A DNA stretch of 34,975 bases from Fragilaria crotonensis (lineage: Eukaryota; Bacillariophyta; Fragilariophyceae; Fragilariales; Fragilariaceae): contig JAKSYS010000653.1 in assembly GCA_022925895.1 (NCBI GenBank), forward strand, positions 1 to 34,975, read 5' to 3'. A program made the translations under genes and the position numbers. Positions 1 to 10,600 of the stretch are shown piece after piece (position 1 is the first letter of the stretch; each line of letters begins with the position of its first letter). A model generated the notes under the pieces. That model did no database searches and was not told where the DNA came from. It worked only from the letters and a program-made list of their open reading frames with translations.

Positions 1-944
1 GGTACAAGTATGCATGTTGTGTTCAATTTCGGTTTTACTATGTGGTGATGTGTCAGAGTGGCTCTGAGAACTGATTTGTTGGGTTGTTTTGGCTGACACC
101 TGTCTGACTGACACTCGCGCGACTACCGGTACTGTAGTACTGCATAGGGATGTAGCGATAGTACCGTGGCTTTATCATAGTCCAGTACTGGCCAGTACTC
201 AAAGTAAACAAAATTTCTGCTCATGACCTACGAGTACGCTACTGTACCAACTACCGGTAGGGTTCCAGGTACTGGCACCAGGTAGTCGTAATTTGTTGTG
301 GGGGCGTACAGTACATTTGTACGGAGGCGTATGGTACAATGTACCATACCAGGTAGACCTACACCAGTACTGGCTAGTACGACGGAGGAGTCCGAGGCAC
401 CAGTCGTGCAGGGTGCTTCGTGATTCGTGATTCGTCGAAGTGCACTCGGAGTACATATGTACTTGTGCACTTGTGCAGTCGCTGTTCGCTGTCGTATGCA
501 GAACGTTCTGGAATGCCGATTTGTGAGTCAACTTCGCGGAGAATCCGGTCTTGTTCGTGACGCTTCCTGCACATGAATTCGGATCGTCACGAGTCACGAC
601 ATCATTTCGCGATTTTCAATGGGTGTAACACACTCCGTACAAAGTACTACAAAACCAGCTATTACTTCTGTGCTCAGCAAGGTGCGGTGATTCTCTCTAA
701 ACATAGCTTTCGTCTCGTAGCTTTCACATGCTATCACTACTAAGCAGAGGTGCGTTAGCGGAAATTACCGCGTCTTCCAACTCCAAAGTACATGGCGTAA
801 TCCTACCGCAACCTACTACATGTACCGTACATTGTACGTGGATATGTTGTATGTGTAATATGTAGGTCTCAGGAGTTGTGTTTTCACAAAACAACCACAA
901 ACATATAACGTGGAGATTTTCGAACTTGAGGTCTAACGGCAGGA
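1..944. other. Intergenic region rich in GTAC palindromes
   Basis: I see no credible gene here. Open frames on both strands are short, overlap each other and have no recognisable content. From about 120 to 480 the DNA is dense in GTAC-containing words (AGTAC, GTACTGG, GGTAC). It includes a perfect 16-nt palindrome at 184-199 made of AGTACTGG followed by its reverse complement, and related CCAGTACTGG words near 366-375. A second small cluster lies at 815-840, close upstream of the first gene. The same vocabulary recurs in most other intergenic gaps of the window. Confidence 0.7.
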
Positions 945-1511
945 ATGAATGTCTTTCGCCCCCAACAACAAGCTCATGACTATGCTTACACATTAAGCAG
1001 CTCGTCGCAAGAATTGTTAACGCAAATGGCTCCACCAGGGCCAGTAATACAAACGACGAGTCAGGAGCTGAGCCAAAAGCGAGCCCGAAAATCTCCGCGT
1101 TCCTGTGCGATTAAGAACCGTAAAATCATGAATTCGGTTCTCAAATACGTGGGTCAACAAGTGAACAAGGAGCTGTCTCTCTGCGACAAGGGCATATGTT
1201 ACTTCCAATGCAATCAATTCATGATTGTCATTGAAGTTCCTGACAAAAGCGACTCTGTGTTTCTTTACTCGATGGTCTTTGGTCTCAGACGGAAGGACGA
1301 TCGTGGAGCAATTCTAGAGAAGTGCATGCAGTTGAATTATATGAAGCACGCGACACGAGGCTCAACGTTAGGTTTGAATGGGGATGAAATGAATCTGTGC
1401 TACTCGTGTCCTGTGTCTGGTCTGACCCGAGACTCCTTCGTGGAAGCGTTGGAAAATTTCATCGTTACCGCCTTGCAAGTCAACACGGAATTGGAGTTGA
1501 TCAGAGGATAG
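945..1511 (+). CDS. Small CesT/type III chaperone-fold-like protein, function unknown
   Basis: Uninterrupted 188-residue frame from the ATG at 945 to TAG at 1511. The first 55 or so residues are polar and probably disordered, ending in a basic stretch (QKRARKSPRS). Residues about 60-185 have the layout of the CesT/Tir-chaperone fold. That is an initial helix (VLKYVGQQVNKEL), a strand pair around CYFQCN and FMIVIEV, a helix with LEKCMQLNYMKH, then GSTLGLNGDEMNLCYSCPV and a final long helix (DSFVEALENFIVTALQV). The LGL...L.Y..PV followed by an F..ALE.F helix is the typical family ending. In bacteria these dimers bind secreted effectors; the role in a eukaryote is unknown. No signal peptide is seen. 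The gene ends 249 nt before the convergent Dus gene. Fold assignment is by eye and moderately sure. Confidence 0.62.
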   Translation: MNVFRPQQQAHDYAYTLSSSSQELLTQMAPPGPVIQTTSQELSQKRARKSPRSCAIKNRKIMNSVLKYVGQQVNKELSLCDKGICYFQCNQFMIVIEVPDKSDSVFLYSMVFGLRRKDDRGAILEKCMQLNYMKHATRGSTLGLNGDEMNLCYSCPVSGLTRDSFVEALENFIVTALQVNTELELIRG

Positions 1512-1760
1512 ACAAATCATGTGATGGCGGCCACCACGCTAGCGCCGCTGTTGTGACTTGTGTATATTTCTAACGTCTAGTACATACTACCTGCATATTC
1601 ATACATTGACTCAAAGTTCCGTTCATATGCCGGATCGCAGATCCGAGGTGCAACAGGCCCGACAGCATCATGACGACGACATCGTGAATTTGATAGTTAA
1701 GTTCTTATCTTGTTCATAAGATATAATTGTATCATACTACTGAATTCGATCAGCTGTAAG

Positions 1761-3282
1761 CTATGCTGCATCAGAGAGCCCACCGCTAAGGGTCTGTTCG
1801 TACCGAGACGAGTCTTGTTGTTTTCTTTGCTCTTGCCATTCCGCAACATTGGGAGATCGCCCGTCCCTGCTCGTTTCCTCTTGCTCCAGCAACCGTTCAT
1901 AACTTTCTTCTGGGCTGCGCAAAAGAATTTCCTCGCTAAGCGTTTCCATGGCCGCATTCATTATAAGCTCAGAAAGGGGAGGATATCCCACCAACGATTT
2001 GCCTTCTGATTGCAGTTTCTTGGGGAGAGCAGCAATTTCATCCAGGGCGATTCGGTAGCGTTTGCCATTCACTTCACCTGCAAATAGAGGGGTGATGGCC
2101 TTTATCAAAAAGCGACGAATCTTGACTGGGTCTCCAGCCTCTTCTTCAGCGTCAGCGTGCTTCACAAAATCTTGCAATACTTGGAGTCGATTAGTCGCGG
2201 CGCTTGCCGTCTCGCCGTACAACAGCTTATCGGCCATTGCAAAGCTCCATGGGTCAGCTGCCCACGAGCGACCAATCATAACACCCTTCAAACCGGGGGA
2301 TGCATCGAACTCTACTTGCGCTTGAGCAATGCTTTCCAGACCACCATTTAGGGAAAATGTAAGCTCTGGATAGTCCTTCACTAGTCTTCGAACCAAATGG
2401 TACTTGAGGGGAGGTATCTTACGATTGTTGGCTGGTGAGAAGGACTTCGTCAACACAGCAAGTCGTGCATGAACTGAAAAATCCGTTACTATGCCATTGG
2501 ATGCGACTGCTTCAATGAAACGACACAGATTGGAATACTCGTCTCTTTCATCTATCGCTGCGTAGCCCAATTGCGTAAACGGTGAGTTTGTGTCGGTGCC
2601 GATCCTGCACTTCACAGTAATGGGCAGCGAACCATCACATCCATCGTGAAGGGCTTGGGTCAGTTCCGACACGAGCTTACCATCTTCCATCAATGCCGCT
2701 CCGAAGCATCCTTTCCCCGCCACTTTCGGTGACGGGCAACCGCAATCAAATTTATAGCAGTATAGTCACATATCCCACGTTCGGTCAGGTCCATGACAGT
2801 TCTAGCCGCGTCGCGCATCTGCTCGGGGTCAGACCCGCCCACTTGCAAAACCGAAGGTCCCTCCAGAGGTTCTATGCGACCTTGACCCAAGTATCGTCGC
2901 AGGTAATAATCATCGTAGCCTTTCCGAACTTCCTCGTCAGCGGCCTGAGGTTGGCGCGTCGAAATTCCTCCTGGACGCTGCGACGTTCGTGCGATATTGC
3001 ATTGACGGCCACCATTTCTGTATACAGTAGGGTTCTCTTTGATATGAGACGGACCACATGTCTAAAGTGCCTATCTGTGTATTCCATCATGGGCGCCAAC
3101 GACAGTTTGGTGGCTCCCATAAGTTGTTCATATTTGGATTGTCGAATCGCACCGTTGCGGTCGTTTTGAGTTGAATGAAGTGCTGTGCGTACTAATCGCT
3201 GATTGCTGAACAGTTTCTGGAGACCAAGTACTTTCTTTCTCTGCATCGTGATCAAGGCGAGGACAGTCAGCCACAGCCTCAT
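1761..3282 (-). CDS. tRNA-dihydrouridine synthase, DusA type (two frameshifts)
   Basis: FMN-dependent reductase that converts uridine to dihydrouridine in tRNA. The motif series is DusA-like. It has [11 protein letters not shown] at the start of the TIM barrel, YTAINL then N-CGCPS with the catalytic Cys codon near 2736-2738, [55 protein letters not shown] and [13 protein letters not shown]. The product of about 500 residues is longer than bacterial DusA because of an N-terminal extension and a charged C-terminal tail. The ATG at 3282 opens a short hydrophobic stretch followed by basic residues, suggesting organelle import. ATG 3246 is an alternative, and an upstream in-frame ATG lies at 3357. 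The frame breaks near 2949 (missing C) and 2746 (missing A). Both are one-base losses in short runs, after which the conserved protein continues. Confidence 0.92.
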
Positions 3283-4581
3283 GATCCAGCAATTGAAACC
3301 GAGGTAGCAAGAAGGCGGGTCGTACTGTAGTCGAGAGTTGAGAGACGAAAACCTCACAATATATACACATGTACAGTATCACGTCACCTGATATCCCAAT
3401 ATAAAAATCCGGGTGCACCGTGATCAGAAGCATCGCAACTGTGTACTGAAGTGTACTGCAGTACCGTCCATACCAGACCGCAACAATGGAGTCATAGTAA
3501 GTACTAGCGTACCATACGTATCGGCAGAGCACGGAGGAATCGTCAGTCCTATCATCCGTTCGTGTTACGGTAGTTCTTAGCCATGGGAAACCACCACCTA
3601 GTCCCTTCTAATGTACCCCATTTACTCCAGCTCCTGTTGCCAAGCATGATGTGGACACCTTGGACCAAGGGTGATGATACAGGAGAAACCCTCTTCGTTC
3701 GAATCTTTTGGAACCAGGGTTGGTTGTTCTAGCTAACGGCGCCCCATGACACAGTGAGCATAGGAATTATGAATTATACTTGTTCGCCATGGACTGACAG
3801 CTTCATAACTATTCTGAGTTGATGGTTTTTACTTCGTACCATGTTACAACCGCGGCCTCGACCTCAACTACCGTCCAATGCCCATCATGGTCAGACAGGT
3901 CAGGAGTCAGGGCTCTACCAGTACAAGGGTCGGTGCATCGTTTGCAGGACCGCAACTCTATAACTCTTCGTCATTTCATGAGGTCCATCATTTCGGGAAA
4001 CAGCACGGTACGGGAACTTTCTGTGCACCACTCGAAATTCGATCATCACTGCGTTGGAAATACATTATTATGCACCTTTCAAGGCGTTACTGTATATCCT
4101 ACCGGTAGTAATTATGTGAATAGAGAGTGTGCGATGGTGATGTATGCACACAATATACACATCATGTGCAAATGAAATGACCAACTTTTACTCCGATTAC
4201 AAAGCCAGAAATTGGAAATAAAGCACAGGGACGTTTCAGTGTTTTTCATAGTTGCTTATCTATCTACTGTACCGGTACTCGTACTTGTAAGAAGACACAG
4301 TGGATTGCCCCTTTTCCAACGTACGTGCACTCCCGTTAGATTACTCACTGGCATACTGGAGTAACGTAATGTAGTCCTTGCAGCATAGTGTACAGTACAC
4401 GCCACATATAAATTGTTTTGGTATCATACCGCTGGGGGCCGGGGGCAATAGGCAATAGTACTGAACGCGGCGACAGGAAAAAAGTTCGTTGTTCGTCGAA
4501 GGAGGTTAGAAAAGTGCGCGCTTTTATTCCCATCAAACGAGCACGACATTCCTGCATTCGGAGCTTCAGGTTGTTGTCAAC
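3283..4581. other. Intergenic, divergent promoter region
   Basis: About 1.3 kb between the Dus gene (leftward) and the GPHR gene (rightward). I find no supported gene; the open frames lack recognisable content. GTAC-type words cluster at 3430-3525 and 4265-4400. A G-rich patch (CTGGGGGCCGGGGGC) lies at 4431-4446, about 140 nt upstream of the GPHR ATG, possibly in its promoter or leader. Confidence 0.6.
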
Positions 4582-6335
4582 ATGGATGTATTCCTTCTAG
4601 TAGCCTCTGGTGGACTAGGCACCTTCTTACCCATTCAAGATAATGTTCAGTCTTCCAAGTCCGTTCGGTTGGCATTGGGATTGTCGCTGGCGTTGTTCTC
4701 TTTGTCGATAATAGAAGTCGCCCCATCGAACTGGCTCGCCTTCTAAGTCGCGACGAATTGGAACATGTCCTGAGTTCGAGTGGGAACCTTACAGTGATGG
4801 GAGCGTATGCAATTGTTCTCTGGATTTTTGTAGTGGGGATCGTCATAATTTTGCCTGGCAGCGTCGGTGGTCAAGTTTTCCAGATTGCAGCGGAACATGG
4901 CAAGGACGATGCCGATGATAAGTATTCGAAACGATGGAAATCTCCGTGGTGGATTCGTTACACTTGGCAATTCACGCTCCTCATCCTCTCCATATGCACG
5001 CGAATCGTGATGGTTCCATTGCTTCGCATTGGACAGCGTCATTTTCAACGTCTGTTTGTCAAGGAACCAGTTTTGATCATGACGAACAACAACAGCCATC
5101 ACGATGGTTCGCGGCATGGTGTCAAAACTTTGCCTCATTCAAAACTGCAAGCATCCTCAATTCCTTTTGGATGTATTGTTCTTGGTGGAATCTGTGGAAT
5201 CATGACAACCTTATTCTTCTTACAAACTCTTGGATCGTTGGTGATTCGTTTGCACAGTCGGGAGACTCATGTTCTGGCATCCGTCGTATCATGGCTATGT
5301 GCCATTGGACTGCTCATTTCATCATCGCTCAATGGCTTTGGAAGTGTTTCTTTGCCTTATTCATGTCTGTCGGGCATATTCTTGGAGTCTGTTCGACCCG
5401 AAATTATAGCGAAGGCTGAAATGGAACTGCGCCACTCCGCAAAAAGCATGGAGTCCAAAATTGCTGAGCTACAATCAGATTCTCACAATTCTTCCGGAAT
5501 TGGAGATTCCTCTGTTTCCAGACGACGGGCAGTCAGTGGAAAGATTACTTTTTCTGACTTCAACTCTGATGAGTCATCGAGACGGAAACGAGCCCTGCAG
5601 GACGAGATTGAATTCCTAGATACCTTGATTGAGGAACTCAAGGAAGACATATTGGAAATGAAGCATGCTCAGAACAAGCAAGTAGTGCGCGAACAATGTG
5701 GGAAAGTTCGTTCGTATGCCGGTTGTCTCTTTTCTGTGGTGTTGCTGATCCGACTTTACACGGCAAGCAGGAGCATTCTGCTAGAAAACATTGGGCCAAA
5801 GCCAGAGCAAGAAGATCAATTACTTCAACACTACTTTGGCTGACGGGCCATAATTTCGTGAGCACCCAAGACTACAACACGCTGTCACAAGGAATCTCCT
5901 TAATGCTGACGGCGATATTGAGCGTCGCAAATTCGAAGCTTTCTGCGAACGGTATCAGCTGTCAATCGTCGATTCATTTTGATTTATCGCAGGTGTTGCA
6001 TCCAACGGCCCCGAACCTCCGACGGGTTTTTAGGAGATTCGGCTCACTACAAAATCCATTCACAGGTTCTCGCAGCTCTGACTGGATGCTATTTCTTATC
6101 GTGCGTGGTGTTGACGAAAATGAATTTGCCTTTACAATACCGAACCAGTTTTGCAGGGGCCCTTGGAGGGATGGAATACACCATTCGCACCCCAGTGGTC
6201 AATCTAGTCTTTTGTGGTTCAGCGGGAATAAGTGCGATGGTTTTGAGTCTCCTTTTCGGAATTCAGCGACAAAACACGAAGCGATACGGTGACGATGAGG
6301 GCGTCGCAAGCGTTGGAATTGCGGACGTCTGTTAA
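4582..6335 (+). CDS. Golgi pH regulator / GPR89-type multispanning membrane protein (three frameshifts)
   Basis: Conceptual product about 585 residues with roughly nine hydrophobic segments. The first half carries paired N-terminal helices (LGLSLALFSLSIIEVAP), a LNGFGSVSLPYS motif close to the family's GFGAV..PY signature, and then a charged coiled-coil segment (about 5410-5690). The second half has SVVLLIRLYTASR, ISLMLTAILSV, LAALTGCYFLSCVVLTKMNL, YRTSFAGALGG and a last helix, matching the C-terminal ABA_GPCR domain. Family members are anion channels of the Golgi/ER (GPHR) or the plant GTG proteins. Start ATG 4582 is the first that opens the hydrophobic N-terminus. The frame breaks near 4739 (C run), 5839 (T run, TTT where TTTT would restore frame) and about 5923 (two bases, apparently one GT unit). 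Conservation is continuous across all three. Confidence 0.87.
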
Positions 6336-7647
6336 AAGAGACGGAAACTTCCATAATCAGGGTGTGGAGACACGGTCAGGGAACGAACGTGGCTTGATCT
6401 AGATATAAGAGGGGCGGGGTCAGTAATCAGTAGTTTTGATGCTTTCTGCGACGTCGCAGCTGTCATAATGTTTGCACTTCGGATCAGGTACGACTTGTTC
6501 TTGCATTGGTTCCTACAAGTCATCGAAACAAAGCCCTATCGTAGCTTGGGGAGGGCTGTTTCCCCCATGGTGTGGAGAGCGGGTTTGTCCTGCTCCAACA
6601 CCATGGAGAGGACCTGCTACGAGTACCAGGTACCTTTGCTCCATTGGGGTTGCCCAGCATCTGGATCCTGCTCGTTGTGCACCAGGGGTCGGAATAGTTA
6701 TACCAAAAATACTAACCGGGACAAAAATGTAGCAGCGGTTGGTGCACCGGTTGTGTAGGTGGCCATTTTTTGGTTAAATGCATCGCTGACTTTATCACGG
6801 TTTAGTATTAGTATAACCATAGCCTTCTTTCACCTGCGGTCAGTCAACCGGTACTGCAATGGTCATACCGGTTAAAACCGGTTCATAAACTGTTGCGTGA
6901 GTACAGAGAGTACTGGATGATTTGGTACTGTAGCCCTGTAAAGTACTATCAAAGAGGTTACTTTGGGTCTTAAGAATCAACAAATGACAGGATGACAACA
7001 AATTCTTGCGCTGCAATTTATACATGTGCAAGTGTTTTAGAGGTTGCTAAGCTGGAAACTCCATTAAATATAAGAAAATTGTGCTCTCAAGTCATTCACA
7101 TGAAATTCGTATCACCCAGTATCCTTGATAACCAGGAGGTTTTTCAGAATACCACAATGTGGTAGTATACTGTGCCGCAGCAGTAGTTGGTTATGATTGG
7201 GCCCGGTATCAGGTCAGTCATAACCGGGGTGGCGTGGTAGTATTTGGTTAAATGACCACCAATGCACCACCGGTTTCCTGGTTTTTTTTAAATGCCAGTT
7301 TTGGTACGGTTAAAAACCGGGAAACCGGGTATACCAGAACCGGTAGTATAACTATTCCAACCCCTGTTGTGCACTATGATGTATGAGAGTAATACATAAG
7401 AGACTAGTGGGTGCCTCCCAATTGGTCGGACTTTTGGAATACGTGTACGGTAAAAACGAAAAAACCCACGCCTCCCAATTGGTCGGACTTTTGGAATACA
7501 TGTACGGTATGGGTTGTGCACGGTTGTGTGTAGTGGCAAGCGTGCTGCAAATGATGTGTTTTACAACACAATTAGATGAGGAAAAAAGTGACAAATTCAT
7601 AGAAATTTGCTAATTTAGATTGCCAAAATACACAGTATTGAAGTTGT
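6336..7647. repeat. Intergenic repeats: ACCGG-rich tract and short direct/inverted repeats
   Basis: No supported gene. A frame of 96 codons from ATG 6468 is present but unrecognised and is probably chance. Visible structure includes a 14-nt palindrome CTGCGACGTCGCAG at 6446-6459 and an imperfect inverted repeat at 6565-6577 and 6593-6606. Many ACCGG/CCGGT words lie from about 6710 to 7350, with two similar TTGGTTAAATG sites near 6769 and 7240. Two 40-bp near-identical direct copies sit at 7413-7452 and 7470-7509. The right part must contain the untranslated 3-prime end of the Helitron. Confidence 0.6.
7413..7509. repeat. Pair of 40-bp direct repeats, 57-bp spacing
   Basis: Copies at 7413-7452 and 7470-7509 differ at one position (ACGTG versus ACATG) and start with GCCTCCCAATTGG. 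They are separated by 17 bp of A-rich DNA. They lie within about 240 bp of the RepHel stop codon on its 3-prime side and may be part of the Helitron tail. Confidence 0.9.
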
Positions 7648-10600
7648 TTACAAATCCTGTTGATGATACTGAGGGCACAGTTTTGATATCAGGACCTCCT
7701 TATAAACAATGTTGTGCAGAAGATGACCATCAGTAAATATGAAAAGATCATGTGGGTTCGAACTCTTGAGAGAGCAACGTAAAGCTGGCCATGTGCAAAT
7801 ACACCTTGTGGCAAGAAAATGCCAACTCTTCGCAATGTTTGACCTTGACTCTTGTTGATCGTCATTGCATATGCTGGTTGAACTGGAAACTGACGTCGTT
7901 TGAAGACAAATGGCAGCTCATCTTGAGGTGATAGGAGAGCAATCCGTGGTATGTCCACAATTTCTGCAGTGGTAGGAATCAAACACTGGAGGACAGACTG
8001 TGAGATCGGCGAACAATGAGGCGGGTGCCATTGCTGAGTGTGCTTGATAGGTTTCGAGCAGCATGACCAACATGCCTTTTTCAGAGTGAGGCAATGTGGT
8101 GGAAGGCCAGATAGCTCCAAAGAGTTCAGGAATTCAGGAGGATAGAGGGTATGTGCAGGATCATTAGGTTCCTCAGATATGATGTTGTCAATACTGAGAA
8201 ACACATGTTCATCATGAGGTAGCCTTGAGGTTACCATATCATTGATTCTTTGAACATCTTTGTTTTTAGGACATAGAATAGCACGTTCAGACCAATAGGC
8301 TGGTTCATTGGAAGAAAAATCATCAAACACATGCTCAACCAGTTCGTTTGTATCCTGAGGCTGGAATATATAAGATGGTAGATTTATTGGGGAAGGCTCC
8401 ATATCCTCGCCGATCCTCAACAGGAAAGATGCAAAATGGGAAAGTACTTCTTGGAACTCTGGGTTAGCATTTGTGTTCTGTAAGTCCATTCGCAATCGCA
8501 TATTTTCAGAGAGTTGCATTACATTCACAGATGATGTTTGCCAGACTTTGGATTGTAGGACAGTTGAATGCACAGTGGTAGCTCTTCCAGCATGGCGTAG
8601 TATGGGAAGCACTTGACGAAAGTCACCACCCATGCGACAACCAAGCCACCAAAGGAGCATCATTACGTTCAAGTAAATCACAAAGAGACTGTGAAAGAAC
8701 ATCAAGACCAACACCCTTAAGCATTGTGATCTCATCAATGATCAAAATCTTTGCAACCTTCATAACTTCTGCCTTCTCTTTTGATAGGTTGCACATGGAT
8801 GTTTCATATAATTGAATTGGAAGCCCGGATATATAGTGCAGAGTACGGCCCAAAGGGGCAAAGTTTGAGGCAGCAATGCCTGATATGGCCGTTGCAAGGG
8901 CAACCTTCCCTTCACTGCGCACCTTGGCAAGGATCATCCTGAACAACTCCGTCTTACCTGAGCCTGCAGGTCCATCAACAAAATAAACATTTTCTGATTT
9001 TCAGTACCAGCATTGTTGTTCACAGAAGCAAGTACAGCATCAAAAATAGCACGCTGTTCAAGATTCAGGAGAGGGAGGCGATCCAGCTGCTGTTGAATAT
9101 CAGTGTTGGATGATGACAGCTGCAATTCTAACAAATGGTTGACTGAATTGTTGTCCATGGCACTCCCATGCTCCTCAACCAGAAGTGTGCGGAGGATGGT
9201 ATCCATTCGAATACAGAACGGCTGTGCATTATCCCCAGAAGGGCATCAAGTTTACGCACAAGGAGGTCCTGCAGGTGTTGTTCACTAAGGCTGGGTTGAC
9301 GGTGTGCATAGTCTTCTGACAGGGCAGCCCAGTGAGAGTCATAGAGTGACCTTGGGTCAGAGACATCACAGTTGAAGAGGATGATTGCAAAAAGTCTTCT
9401 GAGCCTTGCTGGGGAGAGTGTCTGTGTGGCTTCCTGCATGGCTCGATGCCACTCAGTATCATCATCTAGAAGACCCAATGTACGACAGGCATCTTGAAAT
9501 GTTGGACAAAGTACATCATCAACGGTTCGTAGAGCTTCAAAGCTTGTTGCACCTTTCACTACAGTCAACATCCTTCGCAGGAAGTATCTCTCACCAGAAG
9601 AAGGGAAGCACTGTAGAGGCGAGACACAGTGGGGAATGTCTGCCGGTGATTGGAGCGTCGTACCCAGCACTTCTCGACACCAGCACTTTTCCATGTGTAG
9701 TGTTGTGGGATGTCATGATAAAGGAACTGGCGAGCATACTGATCATGCCGATTGAGGTCCAACCAGGCAGTCAATTGTGTACAGGGTGGTCCTCTTGCAA
9801 GCACTTGAGCAACATTTTCATTTTCCTCAAAAACCACTGATTGCTGATTGGGAAGATGGAACATTAGGCGCATCACATTGGGCTTCTCTGAATGTAGACG
9901 AAGGCTGAAGAGGCGCCAGCATGCCTCTGATGCAGAGACATAACGTCCATCAAGATAGAGCTTGATCTCATCAACATCTTCCCCCATCTGGACTGCAGCA
10001 CGGTCGTGTCCCTTGTATACATACTTGTAGAGGTACTTGACGGCCTGCACTGAATTGCACACCTCAACATTGATATGACAATCATACTTCTTGGTAAGAT
10101 GGCAATTATATGGCACAACCCAGCGGTTGTCCAACTCAGCTCCTCGAACAGTTACAGTCCTTCCATCATCACGTCGATGATATTGAGGAATCCATCATCA
10201 TTGAGTGTTGTCTCATCTTGAAAGGGCCGGGGATACTTGTCCTTGCATTCACCTGCTGGCTTTGTAGAACTATTACAACACTTCAAATTTTCCATCGATT
10301 GGGAAACTTTGGTGCCACAGGGCCCATGCAACATACACCTCTTCACAGTTGCAAAAAGTTCAGGATCTATCAATGCATCTGGGATCTCAGCTGAAACAAT
10401 ATGGTCAATGTCAGATTCTGTGCGCGGTTTGTCATTCTCTGCCAAAATGACCAGTACATGTGCATGCGGCAATCCTCGCTTCTGAAATTCGATGGTGTAG
10501 ATAGCAGCCACAACCCTTCCAAGCACTTGCCGCTTCTGGAGGTCAATCATCATCTCTGTAAATTTGAGATGGAACACTCGTGCCACCAAATCTGGTCTGT

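Noticed and set aside
3128-3532. Minus-strand frame of 134 codons overlapping the start of Dus
   Set aside because: It is an out-of-frame reading of the Dus N-terminus and upstream GTAC-rich DNA, with no protein-like composition.
5696-6292. Frame of nearly 200 codons that could be taken for a separate gene
   Set aside because: Only its middle (LTGHNFVSTQDYNTL ... LMLTAILSV) is real, and that is the frameshifted continuation of GPHR; the rest is shadow sequence.
6468-6758. 96-codon plus-strand frame from an ATG
   Set aside because: There are no recognisable motifs, it lies in repeat-containing DNA with an inverted repeat inside, and a competing frame of similar length overlaps it.
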